Below, piece after piece: positions 1-9,411 of a DNA stretch of 64,000 nucleotides. A model generated the notes under the pieces. The model was not told where the DNA came from. It worked only from the letters and a program-made list of their open reading frames with translations, and ran no database searches. Both the position numbers and the translations under genes were made by a program. Source of the DNA: a bacterium (GTDB lineage Bacteria; Planctomycetota; UBA1135; GCA-002686595); contig JAAELL010000252.1 of assembly GCA_024226735.1 (NCBI GenBank), positions 1-64,000 of the forward strand, read 5' to 3'. How positions within the stretch are numbered: the stretch's first letter is position 1; the number at the start of each line of letters is the position of its first letter.

Positions 1-577
1 CCGATCTGACGGTACCATCAGAATCGACAACCTCGGGCCCCGCTCGCAACAGCTACCAGCACGCTGCAGGAGAAGAGCCCCTGAGGGCCCCTAATGGCCG
101 GTTTTAGCGGTGCTGCGGCCTATCCGCAACAAGCTCCTAGCTAAAGAGGCCGCTCTAGGACGCATGATCCTCGAACGGCCTCCCCGTCTGACTCGTCCGG
201 TTCCACTCTTTGGACGAGGGTTGGCGTTGCGGACCAGGGAGTCCGCATGCCGGGGTCCTACTCCTTAGAGATACCCCTTCAGAAGGTACCTGCTTCGCGT
301 CCGCATCCACTCCGAGAGCCGGAGGATGGGCGGCTTCCAACGCCCAGGCTCCCATAGCTCGAAGCCGCGAAACGCGAAGCAGGGACCCATCGCTTCTCAC
401 CTTGCTTCGCTCGTGGGCCTTCAGCAGCCCACGCAAACACCATCGGCCGGCTGTGAAGATCCTTTCCTCTTTTCCGTTGGATCCTTGATCCTTTCTTCGC
501 ATCGGAGCTGTGTTTCGAGAACGGGAACGGGTGTGCACTTGCGTGCCACGTGCGGCACTGGTTTTAGCGGGACGCGG
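1..577. other. Gene-free leader region with strong hairpins
   Basis: I see no convincing protein gene here; the open frames have no recognisable motifs and the longest runs antisense into radC. Several perfect inverted repeats are visible: arms 192-198/212-218 (7 bp), 228-234/241-247 (7 bp), 289-300/372-383 (12 bp, extendable to 285-300/372-387 with one mismatch) and 412-418/427-433 (7 bp). An 11-base direct repeat GGTTTTAGCGG occurs at 100-110 and 560-570. This could be a structured RNA or a small element, but no known RNA family could be matched by eye (RNase P, tmRNA and SRP RNA signatures were looked for and not found). Confidence 0.4.
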
Positions 578-1255
578 ATGCAACCCGCTTTCGTTCGCCG
601 AGGTCCTTTTTCTGTGTGGCAGCCGAACGTCGATGGGCCGAGCGCCCCGGACCCGGTGATTGGCCGCGACCCGCTCGAGACACTGATCGGGGGGCGCGGG
701 AGTGCGGCGCTCGAGCGCGTGCGCAGCCTTTACGCCCGCGTCGGACTCGCGCGCGCGAGCCGCTTCGATGCCGCGACCCTGTGCTGTGAGGCGGGCGTCA
801 CTCCGAACCAGGCGGCACGCATCGAAGCTGCATTCGAGCTCGGGCGCGCGGCCGAACGTGCGCGCCGCCGGCCCTCCGAACCGCTGCACACGGCGGCGAG
901 CGTGGCGCGGCTGATGCGGCCCGAACTACGGGGTCTGGAGCGCGAGAGCTTTCACGTGCTCCTTCTCGACACCAAGCATCGGCTGCTCGACCGCTCGCGT
1001 GTCAGCGAAGGTACGTTGACGTCGTCGCTCGTGCATCCGCGCGAGGTCTTTCGCCCCGCGATTCGACAGGGCGCGGCGGCACTCGTCGTCGTGCACAACC
1101 ACCCCTCCGGCGACCCTGAACCGAGCACCGAGGACGAAGCGGTCACGCGCCGTTTGATCGATGCGGGCAAGCTGATCGGTATTCCCCTGCTCGATCACGT
1201 GGTCGTCGCCGACGGCGGTTGGACTTCGTTGCGCCAACGGATCGAATTCGATTAG
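578..1255 (+). CDS. radC: RadC-family JAMM-domain protein
   Basis: A 225-residue protein of the RadC (JAB/MPN) family. The JAMM metal-site motif HNHPSGDPEPSTED is at about residues 173-186, preceded by the family-typical segment GTLTSSLVHPREVF and followed by LLDHVVVADGGW. RadC was long annotated as a DNA repair protein, but its biochemical role is unsettled and a Zn-dependent peptidase-like fold is what the motif shows. The ATG at 578 is preferred because the extra 84 residues of the longer open frame are low in recognisable sequence and pass through the hairpin-rich leader. The helix-hairpin-helix part at the N-terminus is short and diverged. It is convergent with rsmE. Confidence 0.85.
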   Translation: MQPAFVRRGPFSVWQPNVDGPSAPDPVIGRDPLETLIGGRGSAALERVRSLYARVGLARASRFDAATLCCEAGVTPNQAARIEAAFELGRAAERARRRPSEPLHTAASVARLMRPELRGLERESFHVLLLDTKHRLLDRSRVSEGTLTSSLVHPREVFRPAIRQGAAALVVVHNHPSGDPEPSTEDEAVTRRLIDAGKLIGIPLLDHVVVADGGWTSLRQRIEFD

Positions 1256-1312
1256 GGGCGAATCCGCTATGAAGTGTCGCGGTACCGTACTGACCGATTC
1301 GCACCCCTAATC
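1250..1312. terminator. Inverted repeat between radC and rsmE, possible bidirectional terminator
   Basis: GATTAGGGG (1250-1258) pairs perfectly with CCCCTAATC (1304-1312), and CGAATC (1259-1264) with GATTCG (1296-1301) after a two-base bulge. The left arm contains the radC stop codon. It lies between two convergent genes, which suits a shared terminator, but the loop is long (about 31 bases) and there is no T-run, so the call is tentative. Confidence 0.4.
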
Positions 1313-1324
1313 GGATTCGATCCC

Positions 1325-2068
1325 CTACACGAACCGCTGCACCAACGCCGCCACCGCCGCCTCGATCGCGGTCTCGACGCGCAGTACGTGCGGCGCGAGG
1401 CGCGCTTCCTGTGCTCCGGCGTCCCGCGCGAGCTTCCGCTCCTCTTCGGTCCAGCCGCCCTCCGGTCCGACGGCGAGCGTCCACGCCGCGGGCGTCGCCG
1501 TTTCGCACCACCCGCGAAACGGCGCCGCGGCGCGCGGTTCGAGGAGGCACGCGCCGCCGCTCACCTCGGCGAGCACCTGCGCCAGGGGCGCCGGCTCGGC
1601 GAGCACGGGAAACCAGGTGCGGATCGACTGCTTGCACGCCTCGCGGGCGGTCCGCTCGAGCCGCTCGCGGCGGTTCCGCGACAGCTCGCGCGCTCCCTCG
1701 GCCGCCCGTTCGGTCACGAGGGGCACGATGGCCGCGACCCCGAGCTGGGTCAGCCGATCGATCATCGCCTCCGCCCGCGGCCCCTTCGGCAGCGGCGCGC
1801 AGGCGATGATGCGCGGTAGGGGGGCACCGGCTTCCCCCGGCGCGGGCTCGTGCTCGGCTTCGCCCGTGGGTTCGACCGCGATGGCGTGACGATCGACGGC
1901 CAGCACCCTGAGGGGGTAGCGGCCGCCGCGTCCGTCGAGGCCGACGATCGCATCGCCGGGGCGCAGGCGCACGACGTTGCGCGCGTGGTGCAACTCCTCG
2001 GGCGCCAGGCTTTCCGGGACTCCCGTGTTCGAATGCGAGATCAGGAAGCGACGCTCTGGAGCAGCCAT
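1325..2068 (-). CDS. rsmE: 16S rRNA (uracil(1498)-N3)-methyltransferase RsmE
   Basis: A 247-residue SPOUT-class methyltransferase that methylates N3 of U1498 in 16S rRNA using SAM. Family landmarks are all present: an N-terminal PUA-like part with HHARNVVRLRPGD, then PLPKGPRAEAMIDRLTQLGV, and the C-terminal trefoil-knot SAM site AVGPEGGWTEEE followed by LAPHVLRVETA. The start at 2068 gives MAAPERRFLIS, the usual N-terminus; an in-frame ATG 13 codons upstream is possible. Length is typical of the family. It points toward radC, away from the secretion cluster. Confidence 0.93.
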   Translation of the reverse strand: MAAPERRFLISHSNTGVPESLAPEELHHARNVVRLRPGDAIVGLDGRGGRYPLRVLAVDRHAIAVEPTGEAEHEPAPGEAGAPLPRIIACAPLPKGPRAEAMIDRLTQLGVAAIVPLVTERAAEGARELSRNRRERLERTAREACKQSIRTWFPVLAEPAPLAQVLAEVSGGACLLEPRAAAPFRGWCETATPAAWTLAVGPEGGWTEEERKLARDAGAQEARLAPHVLRVETAIEAAVAALVQRFV

Positions 2069-2330
2069 GGGTCGGCGCGGATTCTGCGCGTCCGGGGGGG
2101 CCGCCACAACCCGGTGGCGCGAGCTGCGCTGAAGCCGCGCCCAAATTGCGACCAGGGCCGCGCGTCGTTATCCTGTTCCGCTTGCGCAACTCGCCCGGCG
2201 AAGCGTGTAACACCCTGTGCGATGCGGGGTAGGATCGCGCCCCCCCAGGTCCGAGCCTCCCTGCCCCTCCTCCTCCTTTGCCCCCCGCCCCGACCGCGGT
2301 CGCCGCGCGGGTGCCCGCAATTTGACCCCC

Positions 2331-4283
2331 ATGAGCCAGCGCTACTCCCTGCGTTTCGAGAGCGGTGAGCGTGCCGGGGAGACGATCCCGATCACCGGGA
2401 CGGTTTTCTCCATCGGGCGCCGGCCCGGGAACTCGTTGCAGATCCTCGAGAACTCCGTCTCGGGCAAGCACGCCGAGTTGCACGTCGACGACCGCGGCAT
2501 CCTGCTGCGGGATGTCGGGAGCACCAACGGCACCCGCATCGGCGAGGCGCGCGTCCTCGAGTCCCGCATCGAGCCCGGGGCGCGCGTCATCTTCGGCAAC
2601 GTGGCGATGTCGTTCCTCGACACGGAGGCACCCGAGGCGGCGGCCGCGCAGCCAACGCCCGAGGCGGACGCGGTCGACCACGCCAACGAGAACACGCCGG
2701 AGCTGCGCGTCAGCGCCGAGAACCTCGCCCGCGCCAAGCGCGGATCGAAGCTGGGGCTCGTGCTGATCGTCAGCGTCTTGGCCGCCGGTGGCGCGGCCGC
2801 CGCGTACTTCCTCAAGGGCGGCTCCGGCGGCGCGGGCGAGCGGCTGCGGCCGGTCGCTTCGCCCGAGGGGAACCTGCTGGAGAACGGCTACTCGTTCGAG
2901 GGCGAGACCTCGACCTGGGAGTCGCGCGACAGCCTGCCCGCCAGCTTCAGTCCGACGCCCCGCGCCCGGTACTCGGGCGAGATGGGCATCAGCGCGTCCC
3001 TCGAAGCGGGCGAAGCGGCGGTCCACCGATCGGGCGACGTGCGGGTCGCCGAGGGCAAGAGCTTCGAGGCGCGCGCCGAAGTGCGTGCTCCCGGCGATGT
3101 GCTCGGCCGACTCGGCATCCAGTTCTTCTCGCTCTCCGAAGGGCCCGACGCCCCCCAGCCCGCGACCGCGTGGTCGGCGGGCGTTGCGGACGAGAGCGCG
3201 TTCGGTGAGCTGATGGTGCAGACGACCGTGCCCGCGGGCTACGACCGCGCGCGCGTGCTCGTCCTCGCGAGCGCCGCCCCCGCGGGTGAGGGCGGACGCG
3301 TCGACTTCGACGACGTCGCGATGACGCCGGCCGGGTCGGGCGCGCCCACCTCGACGATCGACGAGTACCGCTTCTACACGCTGGGCGACGCGGCGCTCGA
3401 GGCGAGCCTGTTCAAGGTCGACCGCGTGCTGATCTCGAACCTGCGCTTCAAGGACGCCGAGGGGGTCGGGCGCGGGTTCCAACGCATCGACGTCAGCGAG
3501 GAGGACAACGGCCTGCGCATCCGCCACGGCGGATCGGGATCGTGCACGTTCTCGTTCCTGGCGGAGCCGGGCGCGATCCAGGGTGGCCTGGCCGGAATCG
3601 GCAAGATCGGTTACTCGACGATCAACGCGGACATCGAAGCGACCATGGCCACCGACGTCCTGCTCGGCGGTGGGGTCGACCTCGTGCGGGTCTCCTTCGG
3701 GACCGAGGTGGAGCTGAAGGGGCGCGTGCAGGGCACGGCCTACCGGATTCAGGTCGAGCTTCCGGCCGGCGCCGACGTGCTCGTGCAGCTGCGCTTCCGC
3801 GAGGAGCGCGCCGCCGCGATCGCCATCGCCGCCGAGGCCGACGACGCGCGGGACGGCGGGCGGCTCGGCGAGTGCATCGCGAAGTGGCAGACGCTGCTCG
3901 ATCGCTACCCATACGAGGAGCAGGCCGTCGTGCGCGGCCAGGAGACGATCTCCGAGCTGGTGCAGGGGGGCATCGAGGAGGTGCGCGCCGTCGAGGGCGA
4001 GGTCGAGCGGGCACGCTTCTTCCGGCTCGTCGATCTCTACCGCGAGTGCCGCGCCAGCGCGGAGACGGTCGCCCAGCGCTACGCAGGAAGCGACGTCGAG
4101 AAGGACGCGCACGAGCTTACCCTGGCGATCGACGGCGACTTGAAGCTGCTCGAGGCCAAGCTCGACGAGCATGAAGTGCAGCGCCTGCGATCGATCCTGG
4201 CGGCGCTGGAAGCGACCGAGTCCGAGGGCCTCGCTGCCGAAGTCCGCGCCTACCTCGAGAACCACTACGGAGAGTCGCGCTAA
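2331..4283 (+). CDS. FHA-domain membrane protein heading the pseudopilin cluster
   Basis: A 650-residue protein. Residues 1-100 form an FHA domain, a phosphothreonine-binding module: GRRPGNSLQI, SGKHAELHVDD and GSTNGTRI are the canonical conserved blocks. An Ala/Glu-rich linker follows, then one membrane segment at about 139-161 (LGLVLIVSVLAAGGAAAAYF), and a large domain of about 490 residues expected outside the cytoplasm that I cannot assign; its end is helical and acidic. The start at 2331 puts MSQRYSLRFESG at the FHA edge; the longer frame adds 38 unlikely residues. It lies 4 bases before the PilM-like gene. A Ser/Thr kinase signal feeding into assembly of the apparatus is a reasonable inference, not shown. 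Confidence 0.8.
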   Translation: MSQRYSLRFESGERAGETIPITGTVFSIGRRPGNSLQILENSVSGKHAELHVDDRGILLRDVGSTNGTRIGEARVLESRIEPGARVIFGNVAMSFLDTEAPEAAAAQPTPEADAVDHANENTPELRVSAENLARAKRGSKLGLVLIVSVLAAGGAAAAYFLKGGSGGAGERLRPVASPEGNLLENGYSFEGETSTWESRDSLPASFSPTPRARYSGEMGISASLEAGEAAVHRSGDVRVAEGKSFEARAEVRAPGDVLGRLGIQFFSLSEGPDAPQPATAWSAGVADESAFGELMVQTTVPAGYDRARVLVLASAAPAGEGGRVDFDDVAMTPAGSGAPTSTIDEYRFYTLGDAALEASLFKVDRVLISNLRFKDAEGVGRGFQRIDVSEEDNGLRIRHGGSGSCTFSFLAEPGAIQGGLAGIGKIGYSTINADIEATMATDVLLGGGVDLVRVSFGTEVELKGRVQGTAYRIQVELPAGADVLVQLRFREERAAAIAIAAEADDARDGGRLGECIAKWQTLLDRYPYEEQAVVRGQETISELVQGGIEEVRAVEGEVERARFFRLVDLYRECRASAETVAQRYAGSDVEKDAHELTLAIDGDLKLLEAKLDEHEVQRLRSILAALEATESEGLAAEVRAYLENHYGESR

Positions 4284-4287
4284 GCCG

Positions 4288-5940
4288 ATGGCCAAGACAA
4301 GCACAGGAATCGACGTTGGCCACCGCACCTCCAAGGTGCTGCGCGGCCAATACAAGGGCAACACGTTCCACGTGTCGGAGTTCGCGCTGACCGAAAACCG
4401 CGGCGGCGATCTGGACGACGGCTGGAGGAACCTCGGCCTGCCCTTCAAGCCCACCGACGCGCGCATTGGCTTGACGGGCCGTGACGTCAACATTCGCTAC
4501 ACGCGCGTGCCCGAGGTCCCGGACTGGCAGCTGCGCAACCTGATGCGTTTCGAGGTCGCCGAGATCGGCGACCAGTCGGGCTCGGAGGTCGCCTCGGACT
4601 TCAACCTGTTGCCGCAGTTGCCCGAGGTCGACGGCGAGGACGTCGTCCTCCTCGCGATGGCGCGCGAGCAAATGCTGGGCGAGCAGATGGAGGGCCTGAA
4701 GCAGAGCGGCGGCACGCTCGACAGCTTCAGCCCGTCCGCGATCGCGCTGTACAATGCGTGGACGCACTACGGAGTTGTCGAGGAGGACACGGTCCTGCTC
4801 GCGAACATCGGCCACGACAACATCGACGTCGTGATCAGCCGCGGCCCCGACCTGCTCTTCGCGCGCAACCTGTCGGGCGGCGGACGCCTGTTCGACGACG
4901 CGATTGCCCAACGCTTCAACTGCAGTGCCGAGCAGGCCGAGAAGCTGAAGATCGACATCGCGACGCTCGAGCCCGGCGCCAAGTACGAGACGCCCAACCA
5001 CGAGCGCGCGAGCCGGGCGATCCTGGGCGCGGCGGGTCAGCTGTTGTCGCTGTTGCAGTCGGCGATCCTGTTCTGCAAGAGCCAGGTGCGGATCACGGGT
5101 CTCAAGGTCGACCGCGTGCTTTTGTGCGGCGGCGGCTCCGCGCTCGACGGGCTCACCTCGTACCTGTCGTCAGGCATGAACGTGCCGGTCGACTACTTCG
5201 ATCCCTTCCGTGTCGTCGACGCGTCGAGCCTCGAACCCGAGGGTGCCGAGCTGCTCGATGAGTACAAGCTCGAGGCCGTCGTGGCGCTCGGGCTCGCGAC
5301 GATGGGTTCGAATCCGGCCGCCTACTCGCTCGAGATCCTGCCGCAGGACGTCGCCAAGAAGCGCGAGTTCTTCGGCGGGACGATCTGGCTGATCGCGGCG
5401 GCCGTGCTCGGGGTCGCCTACCTCGGCTTCTCCGCGTACCAGAAGTCGAAGCAACTCGACGCCGTCGAGACCGAGAACGTCGGGCTCGCGCGTCGGGTGA
5501 AGGACGCGGACCGCGTGCACTCGGCGACCGAGACGCTGCTGGACGAGAACGAGGCGCTCGCCGGGCTCGTCGACGAGCTGCAGGGCGTCGCCGGCACCGG
5601 CGAGCAGATGGCGCGCACCATGGAGTTCCTCGACGAGCGCCTGCCCGACGACTTCTGGCTCACCGAGCTCTCGAGCGACTGGAGCCACGACAAGGAGCTG
5701 CGCGTCGAGCGCAACTACGAGCGGCCGATCCTCTTGATCCGCGGGCGCGCGCGAGAAGGCACCGACTCGACGACGAGCCAGCAGCAGCAGATGATGGCGG
5801 GGCTCAGAACGGCGATGCCGGACGCCGCCGTGCTGGAGACATTCAACCAGGACTTGTTCGAGATCGACATGACCCTCTTCGCGCCACCGCCACCGCCCGC
5901 CGAGGACAATGGCGACGGCGAGGCCGAGGAGACGAACTGA
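4288..5940 (+). CDS. PilM-PilN-like fusion (inner membrane platform of T4P/T2SS-like machine)
   Basis: A 550-residue protein. Residues 1-355 are an actin-like ATPase domain of the PilM/GspL-cytoplasmic type: GIDVGHRTSKVL is the phosphate-1 loop, and GGGRLFDDAIAQRFN with EQAEKLK is characteristic of PilM. A membrane segment follows at about 364-384 (GTIWLIAAAVLGVAYLGFSAY), then a coiled-coil stretch and a ferredoxin-like periplasmic part of the PilN/GspL type (FLDERLPDDFWLTELSSDWS). Canonical systems have PilM and PilN as separate proteins, whereas GspL is naturally fused, so the T2SS-L reading is equally valid. Start 4288 is 4 bases after the FHA gene; the C-terminus is proline- then acid-rich. 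Confidence 0.82.
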   Translation: MAKTSTGIDVGHRTSKVLRGQYKGNTFHVSEFALTENRGGDLDDGWRNLGLPFKPTDARIGLTGRDVNIRYTRVPEVPDWQLRNLMRFEVAEIGDQSGSEVASDFNLLPQLPEVDGEDVVLLAMAREQMLGEQMEGLKQSGGTLDSFSPSAIALYNAWTHYGVVEEDTVLLANIGHDNIDVVISRGPDLLFARNLSGGGRLFDDAIAQRFNCSAEQAEKLKIDIATLEPGAKYETPNHERASRAILGAAGQLLSLLQSAILFCKSQVRITGLKVDRVLLCGGGSALDGLTSYLSSGMNVPVDYFDPFRVVDASSLEPEGAELLDEYKLEAVVALGLATMGSNPAAYSLEILPQDVAKKREFFGGTIWLIAAAVLGVAYLGFSAYQKSKQLDAVETENVGLARRVKDADRVHSATETLLDENEALAGLVDELQGVAGTGEQMARTMEFLDERLPDDFWLTELSSDWSHDKELRVERNYERPILLIRGRAREGTDSTTSQQQQMMAGLRTAMPDAAVLETFNQDLFEIDMTLFAPPPPPAEDNGDGEAEETN

Positions 5941-5941
5941 C

Positions 5942-6727
5942 ATGGACCTCAACGACTATTGGCAGGAGAACAAGCGCTTCATCGTCTCCGTGGCGGTGGG
6001 CCTCCTCGTGTTCTTGATCGGAACGCTCGTCGTCAGCGGAGTCGTCGATTCCGATCTGCAGAAGGCACTGCGCACGCGCACCGGCTACAAGAACAGCCTC
6101 AAGAACAAGGCCCGCCACACGAGCGCCGACAAGACGCGCGCGGGTGAGCACAACGAGGCTCTTCAGGCGGCGCTCGGAGCGCTCGCGGGCAACGTCGCGT
6201 TCGTGCCGCGCCCCGGGTTCGAGCTCGACCCGGGAGCTGGGTCGGCGAGCAACCAGTACTACACAGCGGTCGACCAGGTGCGCGGCGACCTCGACGTCCT
6301 GCGCAGCCGGCACCGCGTGCTGCTGCCCGAGGGGCTCGGCATCGAGCCGGTGAAGACCAACAGCGCTCAGACGATCCAGCGCCACCTCGAGGCCGTGGAC
6401 CTGCTCGAACGCGCGCTGCGCTGCGCGATCGATTCGGGGGTCAAGAACATCAGCAAGATCCGCATCGAGCTCGACCCCGCTTTCAACTCGCGCGGCGGCC
6501 TCGGATCGGTCGAGCGCACCCGCGTCCAAATGACGATCGTCTCGCCGTCCGATGCCGTGAGCGACATGTTGATGATGACCCAGTCCGATCGCTTCGGGCA
6601 GCCGCTCGCGATCGAGAAGTTCGAGATCAAGGCCGCGCGCAACAAGGAGGACGAGGTGACCGCGGCGATCACTTTCCTCGTCGTCCGATTGCGCCCGATC
6701 GAGCTCGATGCGGAAGGTGAGGCCTGA
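5942..6727 (+). CDS. PilO/GspM-like inner membrane protein
   Basis: A 261-residue protein: a short cytoplasmic N-terminus (MDLNDYWQENKR), one membrane helix at about residues 13-33 (FIVSVAVGLLVFLIGTLVVSG), a helical stretch and a C-terminal alpha/beta domain. This is the topology of PilO/GspM, which pairs with PilN/GspL. Sequence identity to the family is not obvious by eye, so the call rests on topology plus position between the PilM/N-like fusion and the pseudopilin genes. The ATG at 5942 starts one base after the previous stop. Confidence 0.65.
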   Translation: MDLNDYWQENKRFIVSVAVGLLVFLIGTLVVSGVVDSDLQKALRTRTGYKNSLKNKARHTSADKTRAGEHNEALQAALGALAGNVAFVPRPGFELDPGAGSASNQYYTAVDQVRGDLDVLRSRHRVLLPEGLGIEPVKTNSAQTIQRHLEAVDLLERALRCAIDSGVKNISKIRIELDPAFNSRGGLGSVERTRVQMTIVSPSDAVSDMLMMTQSDRFGQPLAIEKFEIKAARNKEDEVTAAITFLVVRLRPIELDAEGEA

Positions 6728-6729
6728 GC

Positions 6730-9411
6730 GTGCGGATTCGCAAGGAACAAGTCGTCTTCGCTGTCTCGCTGTTGGCGCTTGGCTGGATGGCCAAGGGCGA
6801 CCTCGAGGACACCGGCCCGACGCGTACGCGCGGCGGCAGGCGGACCAGCTCGCAGCCAGCCGACTTCCGTGATTATCCGGCGCCGAACGTCTCACTGGCC
6901 CTGATGGACGGCGACCGCGACGGAGAGTTCCGGCGCGACCTCTTCTCGCCGCCGCGCGACACCTCGCCGCTGGCGCCGCTCGACCTCGTGTTGCCGCCGA
7001 TCGAGTCGCTCGAAGCGCTGCGCCCGCCGGCGGCGTGGGGGCCCGGACCGCGCGCGATGTCCGCGCACCTGCGCGAGCGCATCGAACCGACCGCTGAACC
7101 CGGTCTGTTCGACGTCAGCGACGTGGCGGATGACGGGCAGGATGCGGCCGCCCAACTCCCTGTCGATCCCGATGATCCCGAGGCGCGCGCCGAGCGCATC
7201 GCAGGCTACAAGCGGCTCTACGACTCGATCCAGCTCGGCAGTCTGCGCTTCGGCCACGTTCGCAACAGCGACCGGTACGACCTGTCGGGCAGGCTCGACG
7301 ACGACATCCTGTTCGTCGAGGTCGACCCCGCGACAGGGCTCGAGCGTTTCCCGGGACAGGATCCCGTACCGTACGCCCGCGAGCGCGTGCAGACCTTCGC
7401 GTTCGCCGACAACACGGTCAATTGGATCGAGCTGACGCTGCGCGAGTTCTCGGACCCGCTCCGCCCGGGTGACTTCGAGAAGGCCGTCCTGTTCGCCGAC
7501 GAGTGCGTGCGCCTGCGCAACGAGGCGCCGCGCGCGCTCGAGGTTGCGCTCGAGGTCTATACGCTCGCAATGAAGGTGAACAGCGACTCCGCCGATCCGC
7601 GCCTGGGCATCGCGCGCTGCTACGAGGTCGGCTTCGAGTTCGACAAGGCGTTCCAGGAGTACAAGGACCTGCTCGAAAACGGCTTCCACACGAACCCGGT
7701 CGTGCATGCTCGACTGGCGGATCTGTACGCGCGCTTCCGCATGCCGAAGAGGGCCGAGGAGCTCTTCGGCGAGGGCATGCGTGTCAGCCGGACGAACTGG
7801 GAGCTGCGCTGGCGCTACGGCCGCTTTCTGCTCGAGACCGGTGACGGCGAGGCTGCGCTCGAGCACCTCGCCGAGGCCGAGCGGCGCGAGCCGAGCACGC
7901 CGGAGACACGTGCTGAACGCGTTGGCATCCGTGCCGACCACGGTCGGGCGCTCCTCTATATGGGGCGCATGCGCGACGCGCTCGCCGCGTTCCAGCGTGC
8001 GCGCAACGCCGACCCCGCCGACCAGCGTGGAATCGCCGGCGTCTTCGCGGCGAGCCTCTTCACCGACGGCGAGGATGCCGACCTCGAGAGCGTCGGCGAG
8101 CAAGCCGACGCGAGCTTCGAGCTGCACCTGAGTCTCGGCCTGCAGGCGATCGTGCAGAAGGACTGGGTGTCCGCACGGCGCTTCCTCGAGCTCGCCGTGG
8201 AGGCCGATCCGTTCCGCGCGAACCTGCCCTGGCGCTCGCTCTCGTGGCTGGCCGAGATCACCGACTATCCCGAGGAGGCCTACGCCTACATCCAGCGCGC
8301 GTACGCGATCGACCCGACCGACCCCTGGACGCTCTACCAGCGTGGGCGTCTGCTCGCCGCCCAGGACGACGTCGAAGGGGCGCAGGGAAGCTTCCAGGAC
8401 GCCTTGGACCGCGAGCTCGATTTCGTCGACGCCCTGGTAGCGATGGGCGAGCTCGCGCAGCTGCGCGGCCTGCACGAGGACGCGGAGCGCTACTACGAAC
8501 GGGCGTTGAGCATCGATGCGCAGCGGCCGCTCGTGCAGTCGCTGCGCGGCTTCAACCAGCTCGAGCTCGGCGACACGAGCGGCGCCGAGGAGAGCTTCCG
8601 CAACGCGCTGGACCAAGATCCGGAGCTGGCGTCCGCGCGCAACGGTCTCGCGTGGTGGTACTACGCGAACGGCGATTCCGAAGAGGCGCGGACGCAGTTC
8701 GCGCAGCTCGCCGAGAGCCGCCGCAACCAGCCCGAGGGCGATGCGCACCGCGGCTACGCCGAGCAGCAGATCGAGCGCATCACCGACCACGAGAGCAAGG
8801 AAGTCTGGACCGACCGCTTCGAGCGCCGGCCGGGCCGCCGCATCGCCAACGGCTGGATCGCCGAGGAGGGCGTCGGACCCGAGGTCGTCCTGCGTGACGG
8901 CAAGGTGTGGATCGAGGGCCAGTTCGACTCACTGGGACGGACGCGCGCGTTCCTGCCCCTGCCGGCCGAGAAGCTCCTGTCGTTCGACGTGACGCTGACG
9001 GTCGGGGCCGAGTCGCGCGACGCCAACGTCGGCATCTTCATCTCGCGCGAGCGCGTCGTGCGGGGCGTGAACGCCGTGCAGGCCGAGGTGCTGCTCTACC
9101 GCGACAAGGAGGGCAAGGTGCGCAGCTCGTACCGCAAGGCCGGCGCCGACGAGCCCAAGGACCAGGACCTGTTCACGAACGAGTGGGTGCTCGGCCAGCC
9201 GATCGAGGTCGGCATCGAGCGCATTGGCGACGGCTCGGACGCGCGCATGAACCTGTTCGTCGACGGCGAGATGGTGCTCGAGGGCCTCAAGGCCCAGAGC
9301 CTCGGCCGTTCGACTCACGACCTGCGCTTCGGAGTGTTTGTCGAGGCGGCCAACGGTCGCCGGGCTTCGGTCAACATGGACGACGTGCGCGTCGTGCGGA
9401 GGATTCACTGA
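6730..9411 (+). CDS. TPR protein with C-terminal concanavalin-like domain
   Basis: An 893-residue protein beginning with GTG at 6730. The N-terminus (RIRKEQVVFAVSLLALGWMAKG) is one probable membrane anchor or uncleaved signal. Residues up to about 130 are disordered and contain FRRDLFSPP, reminiscent of the short motif in GspC/PilP-like proteins. About residues 250-690 are tandem tetratricopeptide repeats (for example the block ALVAMGELAQLRGLHEDAER). Residues 695-893 look like a beta-sandwich of the LamG/concanavalin type (LFVDGEMVLEGL). TPR proteins in pilus/T2SS operons often act as assembly or pilotin factors; that role is inferred from position. It overlaps the next gene by one base (TGATG). 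Confidence 0.72.
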   Translation: MRIRKEQVVFAVSLLALGWMAKGDLEDTGPTRTRGGRRTSSQPADFRDYPAPNVSLALMDGDRDGEFRRDLFSPPRDTSPLAPLDLVLPPIESLEALRPPAAWGPGPRAMSAHLRERIEPTAEPGLFDVSDVADDGQDAAAQLPVDPDDPEARAERIAGYKRLYDSIQLGSLRFGHVRNSDRYDLSGRLDDDILFVEVDPATGLERFPGQDPVPYARERVQTFAFADNTVNWIELTLREFSDPLRPGDFEKAVLFADECVRLRNEAPRALEVALEVYTLAMKVNSDSADPRLGIARCYEVGFEFDKAFQEYKDLLENGFHTNPVVHARLADLYARFRMPKRAEELFGEGMRVSRTNWELRWRYGRFLLETGDGEAALEHLAEAERREPSTPETRAERVGIRADHGRALLYMGRMRDALAAFQRARNADPADQRGIAGVFAASLFTDGEDADLESVGEQADASFELHLSLGLQAIVQKDWVSARRFLELAVEADPFRANLPWRSLSWLAEITDYPEEAYAYIQRAYAIDPTDPWTLYQRGRLLAAQDDVEGAQGSFQDALDRELDFVDALVAMGELAQLRGLHEDAERYYERALSIDAQRPLVQSLRGFNQLELGDTSGAEESFRNALDQDPELASARNGLAWWYYANGDSEEARTQFAQLAESRRNQPEGDAHRGYAEQQIERITDHESKEVWTDRFERRPGRRIANGWIAEEGVGPEVVLRDGKVWIEGQFDSLGRTRAFLPLPAEKLLSFDVTLTVGAESRDANVGIFISRERVVRGVNAVQAEVLLYRDKEGKVRSSYRKAGADEPKDQDLFTNEWVLGQPIEVGIERIGDGSDARMNLFVDGEMVLEGLKAQSLGRSTHDLRFGVFVEAANGRRASVNMDDVRVVRRIH

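Noticed and set aside
400-500. GAGGAAAG on the minus strand as an RNase P RNA core
   Set aside because: The required GTCCGGGC continuation and the other conserved RNase P blocks are absent.
155-889. 244-residue minus-strand frame across the hairpin region
   Set aside because: Runs antisense into radC, basic and low in hydrophobic pattern, no recognised motif; more likely the by-product of a stop-poor region.
1143-4493. 1,116-residue open frame on the minus strand
   Set aside because: It overlaps radC, the true rsmE frame, the FHA gene and the PilM-like gene and has no domain signature; an artefact of composition.
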